Of a stretch of DNA of 64,000 bases, positions 46,880-60,129 are shown piece by piece (position 1 is the stretch's first letter; each line of letters opens with the position of its first letter). The notes under the pieces were generated by a model. That model ran no database searches, was not told where the DNA came from, and saw nothing but the letters and a program-made list of their open reading frames with translations. The DNA is from Pogona vitticeps (taxonomy: Eukaryota > Chordata > Lepidosauria > Squamata > Agamidae). The stretch covers positions 26,005,001-26,069,000 of the forward strand of contig NC_135786.1 of the NCBI RefSeq assembly GCF_051106095.1, read 5' to 3'. The position numbers and the translations under genes were made by a program.

Positions 46880-48655
46880 TCCACCCTTAACTTTCTGTCC
46901 CATCGATTCTTCAGCTATTCAGTCTTGATTTGAGCAGAGTAGGCACCTCACCCTGAAGTTTTGGGATGCAGTGCCCCCTGAGTTGGATGAGAGGTTTCTG
47001 AGCGAAGGCAGGTATTGAATAACATTATAGGAAAAGCCTGCTAAGTATGTTCATCCTCACACCCAGTTGCACTAAGAGGAATGGAGGATGTTTTTTTATC
47101 TAGTTAAAGAGCAATATGATGTGCTTTGAATGAACAAGCGCGAAGATGTGAAGAGTCGGTTTCTTTATCTCCTTTAGCTAAATTCAGCAGCAGTCTTCAT
47201 CTCACCAGGGGAGAAGAAGAGAGTCAGAAGTACTTCAGTCACAGACATCATGGGGATCTGAACAGCTTCTTCATTTTCCCCCTCCCACAGTCACTCACGT
47301 CAACCCCCCCCCCGCCATTTCCTCAGGCGGTCTAGTTTTGTTTTAGGGAGACCCCGCGGGGAGCATCAGCAGCGGTTTCTTGGCAACCGTGTTACGTCCA
47401 TCCTTCTACTCTTTGCCAGTTATGAACCCTATTGAATGTCACAGGTAGAAATGGCAGGCCTGATGCAAGTGGAAAAGGTGTGTGTGTGTTTGGGGTGTGT
47501 TCCTACTCTGATGCCCTAGTTATTACTATGTATTCAGGTGTGTGTGTGTGTATTTTTTTCCCCAGCTGCTGTTCTGTGGGAACACTGTAAGTGATAGACT
47601 TCTTATTCTGAACTTCAGTCTTCATTTATATATAACATCCAGCTCCAGTGCCTTGCAGCCTGTATCTTGCTGAGACATCTCATCATACCAACCCCTACCA
47701 TCTCCATCCTGGGCCATCGATACATGTGCTTTTTGCCGGTTTTATTATTACCAACATCAGCATTAGTTTTCATACATTTTTGTTTTATTGTGTTTCCTTT
47801 AGGCAGCATGTATGTTTGCCCTTCCTTTCCCATGCTCAGAGCAGCTTGGAGGGGTTGGTTGGACTCAGAAGTGCTGGCTGGCCCAAGGATGGTGGATGTG
47901 GGCCATGGGCCAAGTATTGGACCATCACTGAAATGTTGGAGTCAGGAATTTCCCAATGATATCACTGTCGCCAAGGACTGGCTAAATCGGGATTAGAAGC
48001 TAAATTATCTTGGTCCCAGTCTGATGCTAGCCATTACAGTACAGTAGCTCTCAGTAGCTTCAGCCCTTAAAGCCCCAAACAGCCTGATATCAGGAAGCTC
48101 AAAGGAGTGTCTCTCTATCAGGGATAGGTCTTTCTTGGTGGAGACACCTTCATTATCACTCAGAAATGTTTATCTCATGCTATGTTTAATGTGGAATCAT
48201 AGACTTTTAGTACGGACTTTAAAAAAGCACCTAGTGAGTGTTGTTAACAACGAATACTGAGATTTGGGATCCCTTCAAAACCAATGACAACATTTTGCAG
48301 CACAGTTTTGCAACCTCCATTTTTAATCATACCACTCAGGCAAAGTTATTTCACGAAAAAGACAATGTTGATTTTGGGTGATTTGTAGGACTCCCTATAA
48401 GATATGCCAGTTGCACTTTGGTATTTGCACTTTAGTGTTTGCACTTTGGATCAATGTTGGAGCTGGTATAGACCAGACAAGAAGCAAGAGTTCTATAAGC
48501 TTGCTCTTGGGGAAGGCCACAGCTGAAACGCATCAAGCCTGAGCTTTTCTAGATAATACAATCTGCATTGCCAATTTTTTTATACATCTTGAGAGTCAGT
48601 CTCCCATTTATATTTTGTCCGAGGTCTTGAGTGAAAAGGATGGAGGGTAGAAATT
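46880..48655. other. intergenic, no gene recognised
   Basis: Mixed sequence with a few TG tracts (for example 47478-47490). The open frames at 47648-47996 overlap each other and show no domain. Confidence 0.4.
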
Positions 48656-48657
48656 GC

Positions 48658-48968
48658 AGTATTCATATATGAATGCAAATACTCCCACACAGCTGGATGT
48701 AACGAGGGTCCGGCCTCCCGGGGCTGGAACGTCCACTCATGAGTCCACTGGCGGTACTGGTTCCACTCTCCTTTCCAATCACTCTGGAGCTCCTGGTTGG
48801 CTATCCACTCATCAGCCTTGGAGGGAGATTCATCTTCCCTCCTTCCCTGGCTAGCCGACCGGGAGCTCCACAGCAATTGGTAGGGAGACCGGAGCCGGCG
48901 CTGGAAGTGGATTGGACCCTTGTTACGTCCAATGGTGTGGGGGTATTCAAATTCATATACGAATACCC
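48658..48968. mobile_element. long-TIR non-autonomous DNA element
   Basis: Its ends are inverted repeats of about 50 bp: the left starts tattcatatatgaatgcaaa and holds gatgtaacgagggtcc; the right, in complement, reads tattcgtatatgaatttgaa and holds gacgtaacaagggtcc. The interior of about 200 bp also shows partial inverted symmetry. No transposase is encoded. The superfamily is not identified. Confidence 0.7.
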
Positions 48969-49487
48969 GGATCTCTAATGGAGGGTTAAATTAGGAAAAC
49001 TGATTTGATCTGTCAATCACATCATTTGAGTGGCACTGAAAAATTACTGCAAAATTTTGGCATAGGCTTTGAGGGGACCCCAATTTTAAAGTTTCATAGT
49101 AAAAAAGAGTTACTCTCCTATTTTATTCTCTCCATTTGTCAGTGCAGGAATCTGACAAACAGAGCATCATAGACTGGAGGCTATTCAGTTTCTGGTTAAG
49201 TTTTCTTCACCAAAGCAGAGGCCACTATCTATTGGGGCAGTCATTCTACTGTTGACCATCTCTTACTACTAGAACTGTTCTTTTAATTATTTAACTGGAG
49301 CCTGTTTCTTTGCAAGCTCAATCCTGTCAGTTCTAGACCTGCCCTCTGGATTAGAAGAGAACAAGTCTACTTCATGAAGGCCATCCAGATATTTGAGGAC
49401 ATCTGTCAGTTGATTGTGGGCCCAGAACTCATCACAGTTACATAACCTTGTCCCCCCCCACTAGAGCCCCAATAGTGGATGGCATAT

Positions 49488-49702
<215 letters not shown>

Positions 49703-49746
49703 TGCAGATAACAAAGCTGTATTCTTGATCTCTATTGTTGATCTAA

Positions 49747-49975
49747 CTGGCTGGATAGCTCAGTGGTGTAGATTTCTGGCTGAGGAGTCCAAAGTTAAGA
49801 GTTCAATTCCCCACTGTGCCTATAGAGAAAAGAGCTAATCTGTGTGGCCTTGGGCAAGCTACATAGTCCCAGGGTGCCCCCAGAAGTTGTGAATTGTAAA
49901 CCATTCTGAGTATTCTCTACCTGGAAGACTTTCAAAAGGATCCTAAGTCAGAATTGACTTGATGGCACACAATTC
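49747..49975 (+). mobile_element. Sauria-type tRNA SINE
   Basis: The head 'ggctggatagctcagtggtg' and B-box 'gagttcaattcccc', the core 'tggccttgggcaagctacat', and the tail 'agtcagaattgacttgatgg'. Full-length and the best preserved copy. Confidence 0.85.
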
Positions 49976-49999
49976 TTATTTTATTTTTGATATGTAGCA

Positions 50000-52200
50000 A
50001 GAAATCAGATTTGGCTGTGTTCTGTGCTACTAGCAACAGATACTTCATAAAGCTAATGAGTTTTAACTGATCACTCAAGATGAATCTGACTCAAGCTTCT
50101 TTGCATTCTCACTTATTACCATGCTTCCTGGGGATTCTGGGATGTGTGGTCCAAAAACTAACTTGCAATCTGCACCCTCAGCAATGTATTATTACCAGTC
50201 TCTGTTGTACATACTACTGTGTTGGCACAAATCCTAAAAAGAAAAAAAAATGCTTGGCATCCTTGCTCCCATGATGAGCCAAAAGGTGCCTCTGGAGAGC
50301 CCACCAGGGCTCATAGCATTGTTCCCACAGTTGCTTGACTCCCAGCAATGTGCAATCAGTTAAATGATGACTCTGAACAGATTCTATGTTCTGTATAACC
50401 ACAAAGACTAAGAACTATTGATAGGCTTATTCTTTATGAATTTGTTTAATCCTCTTTGAAAGCCATCTAAGCTAGTAGCCATAACCACATATCTTGTGGC
50501 ACAAAATGCCATAAATTAATTATGCATGGTATATAAAAATACTTCACATTGGTTAATAATAGAACAAAAGGAGATCAAACTAGTTCAAAATAAATGTACA
50601 TCAGAAATAGGATTGTCTACAAAGAGAAATCTGTGCACATGCAAAGACATTACATTGTGGATTTTATAACTCCTGGGGCTATTAAAATACTATTGCTTAT
50701 ACAGTAGTATCTAGCAGCATTATAGGCCTGTGTGTTTCAAGGAGCATGGCATATATTCATTATTAATATCATCAGTCATCAGTCAAGTGTGGAGAAGACC
50801 TTGGTTTTCCTCCATGTACTGTGGTGTCTGCTCTACATGCTTCAACTCTCTTGACAATGAGGTGTGAAGGTGAAAGGTGAACACCTCTCTTTCCACTTCC
50901 CATAAATGTACAACAGCTGAAAGCATGGTTTATTTTTCCATTATTGCTGTGCTGGACCCATGAACAGACCAAACAGAGCAGTTAATCTAGACTACGTATT
51001 GTTCTATGCTTTAAAAAAGAGAGAGCTAGGGACAAGAAAATAGTGTCAGCCTAGCTGATTTACTTTTACAGTACTTCTTTGCTGATGATCATGAGGCTGA
51101 ACTATTTCTTAATCTATTCTTTTAGTAACTGGCAATCAGATGTTCTGCTGCTTGGGGCAAAGGAGAAAAACGGCATGTTCACAATTTTATTGCATAACAG
51201 GACTGGGCTGGGAGTTTGGTCTCATTTCAGCCCTGAAATGGGAGCCTCACCACAACTGAGGGCAATGGAAGTGGCAGTCAGGTCACATAGCACACATAGC
51301 TTTATTTTCTAACAACCTGGAACTTCTCCCTACCCCCTTTATCTGTCACCTAAGGCAACCTTATCCATTAGGCTTAATACTGCCAGACCAGCACACCTGG
51401 TGCCCTTGTTTTAATCCTCTGAGGTAGCGGGGTGATGCGCTGATCTTCCTGGTCAAGCCTGGGTCATCCAGGTCTCAGTCTGACTAACATGGCTACACCG
51501 CACCAGCTCTCAAGCCAACTGTAGTAAGAGAGAAGTTGAGCTGGTCACTTTTCTCCTGGACAATCAGTCCTGGACACCCCTCAATTGAAACAGGATGGTT
51601 CCAAGATGGTATGATTGACCTTGTATGGTATGAAATCACCGAGAATAAAGTGATCAGTGAGACAGGAAAGGCTTCATGTCATTCTCTGAGGCCCTGCGCC
51701 TCTCACAACTGGTGTGAAACCACCAGCAGGACGTTGCTCTTGCCTTCCCATGTCTTGCGGTTGGGTCTTTCCACAGGAATCTGGTTGGCCACTGTGGGAG
51801 CAAATTTGTGGAGTGCAGTAAGCTTTTGGTTCGATCCATCAGGGCTCAGGAGGCCATGAAGAATGACTCGGGGCAAAGGGTGCCCTGTCAGGTTGCCAGA
51901 ATCCTAGCATTCTTTGGGGAGAAAAAAGCTTTTTTTTTCTTGTTGTTGTTGTGAATATCATGCCCCAGGATTCTGAAGCCAGCCTGACCATGGGCCCTGC
52001 TGACTGGAGGTTTGTGGGGAGGTGTCGTCCAAGAAGGAACGTTTCCAAATTCTGGGATGGAGAAGAAGAGGAGCAGCAGCAGCAGCAAATGCAAGAGGTC
52101 AACGTTAGCCGGCGCCTCCACTGCTGCAACCTCAGGTCTCTTACAGCCTGATGGAGCCCCTTCGTTCTTCTCTCCCCTCCACTCCGGACTTGATCCTCTT
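50000..52200. other. intergenic, repeat debris
   Basis: Holds short pieces of dispersed repeats: 'gctgcttggggcaaagga' near 51145, 'atctggttggccactgtggg' near 51780, and the foldback family near 51960-52070. No supported gene. Confidence 0.4.
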
Positions 52201-52229
52201 TTCTCGTTAATCCTCATTTGCCGCTCGAG

Positions 52230-52830
52230 CTTGCCCCGGCGTTGCGAAACTTAGCCTTCTAAAAGATAAGGATGCCTATAATAACTGCGCGGCCGCCGTT
52301 TGTGAGGGGATTTCTGCCTCGCCGGTGGGGGGAAAAAAAAAGGGGGAAACTGAAGCTCTCCCTCCCGCCGGCACCTTCCCTTCTCCGCTTCCGACCTCGG
52401 CGGTGGTACAACCCACGCGAGGAGGGACACCGGCCCCTTCGCGAGCGCCGCCTCCGCCGCCGCCGCCTCCTTCTTTCCCTCCTCCCCCCCCGGGAAAAAA
52501 AAACGCTTGGTACGTTCTGCTTTTGCCTGCCAGAGCTGGAAGGGGAGCGAGCAGCCGGAGTTGCACCCTCGCGCCCCGCTGGAGGAGAGCGAGCGAGCCT
52601 CATTGCTGGACCACTCCCTGAAGATGATGAGAAGCGCCCCGGGAGCTGAGGGAGCTCGGACGCGCCTCTGTGACCGGCTGTGATTGCGCCCCGGAGTGGC
52701 CCTTGGGACGGAGACCGACCGACCTCCCGCGCTTGGACTGTCGTCTGAAGGCGATGTCAGGACCCGAAGCGCACAGTCACAACCGGAGGCTGCCCTGTAA
52801 GTCCGTCCTTCGGCTTAGGCGGTGCGTGTA
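52230..52830 (+). promoter_or_regulatory. DBNDD2: CpG island, probable DBNDD2 promoter
   Basis: A sharp CpG peak with CCG-triplet runs (52440-52475) and G-rich stretches. It covers the presumed first exon. A short upstream open frame (ATGATGAGAAGCGCCC, from 52624) ends before the main ATG at 52754. Confidence 0.65.
52754..52796 (+). CDS. DBNDD2: first coding exon of a + strand gene, probably DBNDD2
   Basis: The ATG at 52754 opens MSGPEAHSHNRRLP plus one base, followed by a perfect donor (T|GTAAGT at 52797). It sits in the CpG island next to TP53TG5 and points away from it. In human, DBNDD2 is the + strand neighbour of TP53TG5, and its main initiator methionine lies in a later exon. DBNDD2 encodes a small dysbindin-domain protein reported to bind and inhibit casein kinase 1. 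No dysbindin-domain exon was seen up to 64000, so the assignment rests on gene order and exon form alone. Confidence 0.45.
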
Positions 52831-52839
52831 TGTGTGTGT

Positions 52840-55711
52840 GTGTTGTGTTAGGAGCGTGAAGGGAGGCGGATTCTTCGGCACGGGAACAGGGAGAAGGCCA
52901 GGACTTTTCTCTTTTTACCTCTCTTCTCAACTATCAGTAGGCATTTCTGTGAAATGGGTCCAGCCTTCTGCACTGCTTGTCCGTGAGTGGAGACAGGCGA
53001 TGTACACCATCAGCATAAGAGCAACGAACAAGGGCATGATTCTTACTCACTGCCATGATTTTTTTTCCTGAGCAGAGGACTTGCAGGATTAAACAGCACC
53101 TCAGTGCTGAGGACCCACCCTAGATTCCTTCCCATGCTTAGGGTTCAACTGTGTTAGTTTCCTTCCACGTATACAGGTGGAAAAAAGGTGTGTTTTTTAG
53201 TCCCAGAGAAGAGCAGCATTCAGAATGAAAACATCTTATCCTGGTTTGCTGCAGGAAGCACAGGCATATGGACTTGGTAAAATGGACATCAGTTCACCCT
53301 AAGTAGATGGAAGCTGCCCCTGGAACAGCTTAGAGGATTCACACCTCTTTGTAATGATCAACAGCTGGGAACTATCCCGAGCCATGGTCTTGTAATTATA
53401 GTCCCTCATTAGTATTGTGTTGTCATGCAGACAGCAGCCACAGCATTCCTTTCTTGAGCCAAGCGGAGCTGACTCACATGCCTGCATTGTCTCTTTTATT
53501 TCACACATTCAAACAGGATCTGTTTGGCAAAGCATTACTGTACTTGACAAAACACACCTGTCGGCTTTGGACTTTTGCACCTCCTCTGTTCTGTCCCCTC
53601 CTTGTTCGCATGCTGTACTTCAGCAAAGGTAGATCTGGGTGACTTTTCTCATTGACACTGATTGGCCTGTGAAGTCTTGCAGAGGCTTCGGTCTCTGTCC
53701 ATACTGTGTTTATGGATAAAATGGATAGATTTGTTACTTTCTGACAATCATGGGCAGCGTCTAGGGCTGGCCCAGGGCATGTAGCTACCTAAGGCAAAGG
53801 ATAAAATGGTACCTCAGAACCCATTTCATGCTTAGAAGCCGACTGAAGCAATATTTTAATATTTGGATGCTTGTGAGCACTCTCCGCCATAGCTGAAACA
53901 ATAATGTAATGTAGAGGGCCCAAATCAGTCTCATGTGTTCTCTGTTTTATGAGAATGAACAAGGTGGGGCCCCAGAAAGAACAACTGGGCAAATTGTTGC
54001 CTGAGATCATTTGCTTCCTTTTGCCTAATGGTAGGGCTAACCTTAGCACCGTTTCTCCCTCTGCCTCCACTGTCACTATTACATTTGAAAATGCTTAGTT
54101 CCAGAAAAGGAGAAACTATAGCTCCAGTCGGGAGATGAAACTGGCATGTATATTTGGATTCATCTGGAACAAGATATAGATCCTTGTTCCCATTAGATCA
54201 GTCCTTGAATTCTGATGGGGGAAAGATAGAGAAGACCTTCATGAAACTCTCCAGGCCCACCTCCCATTTTAACCACACTCTCCTTTACAGCCAGAGCTAG
54301 TCAAAGGCATGTTGCTGCCTGAAGCAATGGGCAAGATGGTTCCTCCCTCTATTCTGTGCATAGTAGCAGAGAATACAGGCAAGTGAGCCGTACTTCATTA
54401 CTGGCAATGGGATAGGATCCTCCATTACAGCCAAGGGGAGCAGGCTAATACTTGTAGGACTGACTGTATGACAAGCAATTGTGTCTTGCAAGAGAGAAGA
54501 ATGGCAAGAGGATGAGTTTCATCTTCCGTCACTATTCGTTTATTTGCAGCCCGCTCTTCAGTTCTGATGTATTCACATGACTCCCCTACACAACACACTT
54601 TATACTTTGCCAATGCCCTGTTCCTTTGCCACAGAAGCCCCCAAACTGCCCTGATCCTTTCACACTCAATCATGCTGTCTTCGGCTCCCCAACTCCCAAT
54701 GCATTCCACATGTATTTTGACCCTTAATATAGATATGAAAACCTGTTTTTTCTTTAAAAAGAAAATAGCTAAATATAGATGAAACCTTTTAAAAAGTGCT
54801 GTGTAATGAAATGCAAAGATGCATCAAACATTATGCCCAGCTGGGTCCTTATTCTATTCTGGTTGTTAGAGTGTCCATCATTGTTCAGCTCAGGTGAGCT
54901 AGAAACCCAGTTGAACTCTCTTCCTGTTCAGGCTGAGGGCCTTCTTCCAGAAGAATAGTCTGCAAACAGCACTTCAGTAGCAGCGCTTCTGAGGAATCCA
55001 CTCCCTGTTTTGTTCTCTAGAGGAAAATAGCTGAGCCTGAAAGGGCTGCAGACACTTCTGCTGCTGCATGATGATGGTGGGAAGAGAGATTTTGGGAGCA
55101 CCCCAGAAATCTCTTGGAATGGACTGGCTGAAAACTGGACTGCCAGAATTCATCAAAGACTCCCATAAAAATACTCTGCTGAGCCTTCCTGTGGGAGATG
55201 ATACTGCAGCAAAAGCGTAAAATAATCCATACCACTTTGAGAGGAAGTCCAGAATGGGAAGGCAGGGAAGGAAAGAGGGAGGGAGGGAAGAGAGGCAGTG
55301 GTTTTGGCAGGGAGTTGAGAGAAAGAGCCTGGGGTGAGGAGGTGGTACCCCGTGACCCTTCTCTCTGTCACAAATTCATAATAAAACCTAGACTAGCCAA
55401 TCTCCAAATCCCTGGAGTCTCAGAGCTAAAAATAACCCCCCTGTCCATGGCTCTCTCCCCAGCCGAGACTACATCATAAGACCCTGCTATTTACAGGGCT
55501 AGGAGTTGCTTTATATAGCATTGAGAGTAGGATAAAATCCATGAGTATATTAGTGAGGATGACAGGAGGACAAGAGGCTTTCGAAACACACCAAGGACAA
55601 CAAACAGTGGCCGTGTCTATGTAATGTTTTGTCCACAGTGAGCAAAGTCATCATTCCTGCCTAGTTCAGCCAGAAGGACTGTTTTGCTACCATGAAGAAT
55701 GTACTGTACAA

Positions 55712-55743
<32 letters not shown>

Positions 55744-58005
55744 GAGAAGATGCTTCCTGAATCTTGCTGCTGTCTTAATGGTCTCTCACAGGCCACCAGA
55801 ACAAATTTAATGTGGATTAAACCAATGGCTTAAAGACAGTGCTTAAATGACAGTGGGTGTCTGAGCTCAAGCTTGGATGCAACCACATCTTTTGAGGATG
55901 AATCCCTGTCACTTTAGCTCAAATGCATGATGGTAGATGGAGTGAGGGAAAAGGCAATCTGCATATGTTCAGAGGAACTGTTCTCTCCAGTTGCCCTAGA
56001 AATGCGGAACACTATAGGTTCACTAATGTTCATGCAGTAAATGCAGAACTTCCTGGTGAAATTCATGACGGGGGTTAATTAAGCTTAAGAAACTTAGTTA
56101 TGAGTTGTTCCTTAAGTGATCATTTCTGGACTACATACGTCTTGGAATGCATTCTACTACTGTATATCTCTTTATAATAAGACATAGAATTATAGTATTG
56201 TTCTCTAATGTTATTTCATAATTGCTTCTTGTAATTATGGAATTTGCCACCAGATGCAGAATCTACTAAATTCTAGGAAGCTTAGTGTCACTGTTTTTCT
56301 TCCTCGGCTTTTTAAAGCACAATTCCAAGCTGCTGCAGTTTTAAAGATAAACTTGAAAGTGTTTGTTCATTGCCTTGGGCAATCTCAGAAGCCCAAAGTG
56401 GCCAGAGTAAGATTTCCTGCGGATATATATAGAGTCTTCAATGCCTAGCTTAGCTTTTTACACCTTCTCATGAGCAGCAGAAACAGAATAAATTATGTAA
56501 AATAAGAAATACGTGCAGATATGTACCACTTATATAATTCAGCTTTTCCTGGTACAGAATTTGCATATGGAAACCCAATTGCTTGTACAGAACTGTGGGC
56601 TTATCACTGTCACTTTTCTTGGAGGTTAATGGTTTTAAACACCGAGTTCAGTGTAACACAGCAGCTAAGAATATGAAAAGCCTAAATCTCACCTTAGCCA
56701 TGTATTTGCATAGTGACCCTTATGCACATCATTGTCACTGAACCTCAATGACCATGTGCAATAGGAGGATAACAACTGTGGGGTTGTTCTAAAGATGAGG
56801 GTTCTTAGTGAAGTTCTTGGAGTAAAGTCTTTGGCATGGTATTCTCAAGATGTGTCCTATATTAATGTCATTGTCTAGAATAACAGTAGGCTAGGAATGA
56901 TGGTTGTTGTAGCCCAACATGTCTGGTGAGTGTACATTTGGGGAAAGCGGCATTAGATGATTAGACCTACTGCTGTGGTCTGGAAGAATTATTGTCGATG
57001 TTGCTATTTGCACTGGTGCCTATAGGGAACCCCACCCCATTCCAAAAATCAAACACCAGCTTCAAATTTGAAGCTTTCTTTTTTATTTAAAAATAAACTG
57101 CCTATTAAATACAATGATATAGTATGGGTTGGCCTAACTTGGTATGAAAATACAGATCTATGTAATCTGTCAGAAGCAGAAAAGTTTGGGCTACCTGGGT
57201 CTGTAAAAACCTGGTCAGGTTGTTTATAGTTCTCCTGGGACATGGAGGAAGAAACAACAGAAACAGGAGGTTATTTAGGTAACGCTTCTTTGTGCAATGA
57301 ATGGTTTAGAAGCTCAGATACCCAAGGAGCTGTCGCTTTTAGATTAGGAATATTGACTTCTTCTAACCTAAATATCTAAGTACTGGTTTGGTCAACATTT
57401 CTCCCTTGAATTGCAGGGGTCAGAGCGGCTTTGGTTATAGGTGGATAAAATAAATATTTTTAAAAATAAATATTCAATGAATACTGTGCTGCTGTTCGTC
57501 TTCAGGAAGTGGCCTAAGCAAGGTGGGTCATGGATATACCGAGGCCTCTGTTGGTGGTGGTGCTGTGGTCCTGAGTCTGATGACAAGCGGCCTGGCCGGC
57601 TTCTTCTCCTGGCATGGCAGCGCCACATGTCAGTCGGGGGGGATGCTGGGGCATGCTAGGAGGCTGACATGGGTCAGGGGAGGTCTCTCTTTCTCTCTCT
57701 GTGTTAATCAGCTGTTTATGCTTTGTAGCTATGATTTGGGGGCCAGAAGCATTATAAACAGATTTTGAACTACATGGGGTTCCAGTACCCCTAACCCCAG
57801 TTTTGTTGAAGAGAGAAGTGTATATGATGACGACACATAGTTTGTGGGCATGAACAGAATGCCTGCCAGCAGGGACACTAAATGAAATGTTGCAGCTAAT
57901 TTACATGGCATAGTTAGTAGATGAAGCATCGTGTCAAAACAAAGACCCAGGGTCAATGTAGGTTTAAATGTAACTCCAGTTGAAGAAGTTCCACATTAGT
58001 CCTTT
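52840..58005. other. presumed first intron or intergenic, no exon recognised
   Basis: No dysbindin-like or other conserved exon was found. It holds a MITE-like repeat pair (next entry), a (TG)n tract at 55711-55740, and the Gly-rich open frames at 57490-57770, which I could not support as a gene. Confidence 0.4.
53763..54048. mobile_element. MITE-like dispersed repeat
   Basis: The left end 'agggctggcccagggcatgt' with 'cctaaggcaaagg' and the right end 'tgcctaatggtagggctaac' have partly inverted order. A second, shorter relative begins near 54290 (ttgctgcctgaagcaatggg), and an end fragment lies near 39104. Confidence 0.45.
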
Positions 58006-58009
58006 ATAC

Positions 58010-58240
58010 ACTGTACCAACCAGAATTTATGCAATTTCTTTTACTTGTAGAAGCTAAGTAGGGTCAGGCCTGGTTATTACTTGGATGGCAGAGCACCAGG
58101 GAATACTACCAAGGATCACGAGGTAGAATTCAGAACAAGTCCTGTCTAAGATTTAGACAGCTGCTCCCAGTTAGTGATAACAAGACTGGGCTATATGAAC
58201 CCATGGTCTGATTCAGTATGAGGCAGCTTCTTATGTTCCC
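58010..58240 (+). mobile_element. 5S-rRNA-derived SINE
   Basis: The head contains gaagctaagtagggtcaggc, ctggttattacttggatgg and cagggaatac, which is the 3' half of vertebrate 5S rRNA, including the internal Pol III promoter region. An unrelated body and the widespread tail 'gtctgattcagtatgaggca' follow. This is the layout of squamate 5S-type SINEs. It is not a functional 5S gene. Confidence 0.85.
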
Positions 58241-58689
58241 TTTTGGACCTCCTATCTGACGGCTTCCCTTTCTCCCTCTGTGTGTGTCACTCTGTTTCTC
58301 TCTCCCATTTTTTCAACCATGAGAGTTAGAAACTTGGAGAGAATCTGAGGAAGCTAAAATCTGTCCACAGCATCTGGTTTTGCATGCATGTCATTTGTAA
58401 ACAGTAAAGAGCATATGATGATCCAAAGAATTGTGGTGGCAACAATAAGGGGCCCCGGGAAATGGGTTTCCTTTGCGCACATGTAATCATTTTGTTTTTT
58501 ATTGTGGCTGGTTGGGTGGCCCATGAACAATGGGTAAGAGAGCCAAATGTGGTTTGCTGCAGTTTCCCATTCATACTCAAAAAAATCTGCAGCCTTTGCA
58601 GTGCCCATAGAACTATATTACTGTTTTTATGTAATATTAGAATTGTATTAGAATTATATTACAAAGAATGTGGAAACTTACTCTTTCTT

Positions 58690-58785
58690 GCAGAAATCCC
58701 AGAATCCCCAGTTACACTGGCTGCGCAATTTTGGGAACTGAATTCACCAAAAATAACTTTTAAAGGCTTTACTCTTCTCCATATC
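58690..58785. mobile_element. small foldback element, decayed
   Basis: 'aatcccagaatcccc' and 'caaaaataacttttaaaggc' place it with the foldback family at 39431-39525. Confidence 0.4.
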
Positions 58786-59707
58786 TTGCAAATATGGTTG
58801 TCACTCTTCTTTAGTCCCCAGTGACCCATTAGAGTGATTTACCCTTTAAGCATCTTGGGAGCTTCCAAGGACTTTGAAGAGCCTTGCAATGAATAAAAGC
58901 CTCCCCCTCCCATCTTTTCTTGGATTTATGCCTACATTAACAAGCTTCCCCCCTTTGCCTCACTCTTTCATTCATGCTGCCTGTTGCACAGAGGGTGTTT
59001 GTATTCAGGACCCTGCAGGCCAAGGAAGAAATGACAAACGTCACCACTCCCTACGGAAATGCAACCAGATGATCCTGTCAAGGCCAAAATAGGGCATTGC
59101 TTACTAGTCTCAATGCATCCCAAAGAATCCGTTTGCCCTTCCCGCTTGAACTCTGAGGTTAATCCATTCTTCTGTTCCCCCCAGTACTTCTGTACAATTT
59201 CTCATCATTGTATTTGGTGCCAATTTCTTTCTGAGAGAAGGTAGAAAGAATTTCAGTGTTATAAAGATTCATATACGTACTGTATTCAGGACAGTTTTGT
59301 TTGGCTGTGATGGCTCAATAGCATCTCCTTGTTCAGAAGCAGTATGCCACTAGGTATTGGTTACTTTAGGGCAACAGTGGAGTGTATTTGTCTTTGAGTT
59401 ACTTAAGGAGTTCCCAAAAGCATCGTTTGCTGCTACGGAAAAGACTAGCTGACCCAGATTGTATGTTATATCCTGTCGAGTTGGAACTGACTCATAGGAG
59501 GGATTTGAACCAAGGGCCAATGCTTCTAAATTCATGCTATCGGTCCCTGTGCCTCACATTGTCCTTTACAATCATTTCCTTTATATCCTTATAACAGTCT
59601 TAGTGGCTAAATTCCTCTTGTGTAGTTACAACAGGGTAACAGAAGTCACATAACTTTTGGAGGTGAATTGCTTCAAATTTATCATTATAAACATTATCTA
59701 CTGCATA

Positions 59708-60124
59708 CAGTGGTGCCCTGCTTGATGATTACCCCGCTCCACGATGAATCCGCTTTACGATGAGGTTTTCGCGATTGCTATTGCGATTGAAAAACGATGT
59801 TTAAATGGGGAAAATCCACTTTACGATGATCGGTTCCCTGCTTCGGGAACTGATTCTTCACTAAACAACAATTTTAAAACAGCTGATCGGCGGCTCTCAA
59901 AATGGCTCCCCGCTGTGTTTAGGACGGATTCCTCGCTTAACAGTCACCGGAAAATGGCCGCCCTATGGAGGATCTTCACTGCACGATGAGGTATTTTGCC
60001 CATTGGAATGCATTGAACCGGTTTTCAATTCATTTCAATGGGTTTTTTACTTTCGCTTGACGATGATTTTGTTCTTCAGCAATTTTGCTGGAACGGATTA
60101 TTGTCGTCAAGCGAGGCACCACTG
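59708..60124. mobile_element. TA-flanked MITE, CAGTGGTGCC family
   Basis: 417 bp from cagtggtgccctgcttgatg to gtcaagcgaggcaccactg, with TA at both flanks (59706-59707 and 60125-60126). Related to the two MITEs in the SYS1 intron. No transposase. Confidence 0.85.
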
Positions 60125-60129
60125 TATTG

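Noticed and set aside
51951-52151. Open frame with WDGEEEEQQQQQ as a possible new exon
   Set aside because: Its first part matches the dispersed foldback repeat family, there is no good splice acceptor, and the rest is a CAG run.
57480-57768. Gly-rich frame as a DBNDD2 or membrane-protein exon
   Set aside because: No match to the dysbindin domain, no convincing splice sites, and low-complexity GGTGG sequence.
58040-58115. 5S rRNA gene
   Set aside because: Only part of 5S is present, it is diverged, and it is joined to a SINE body and tail.
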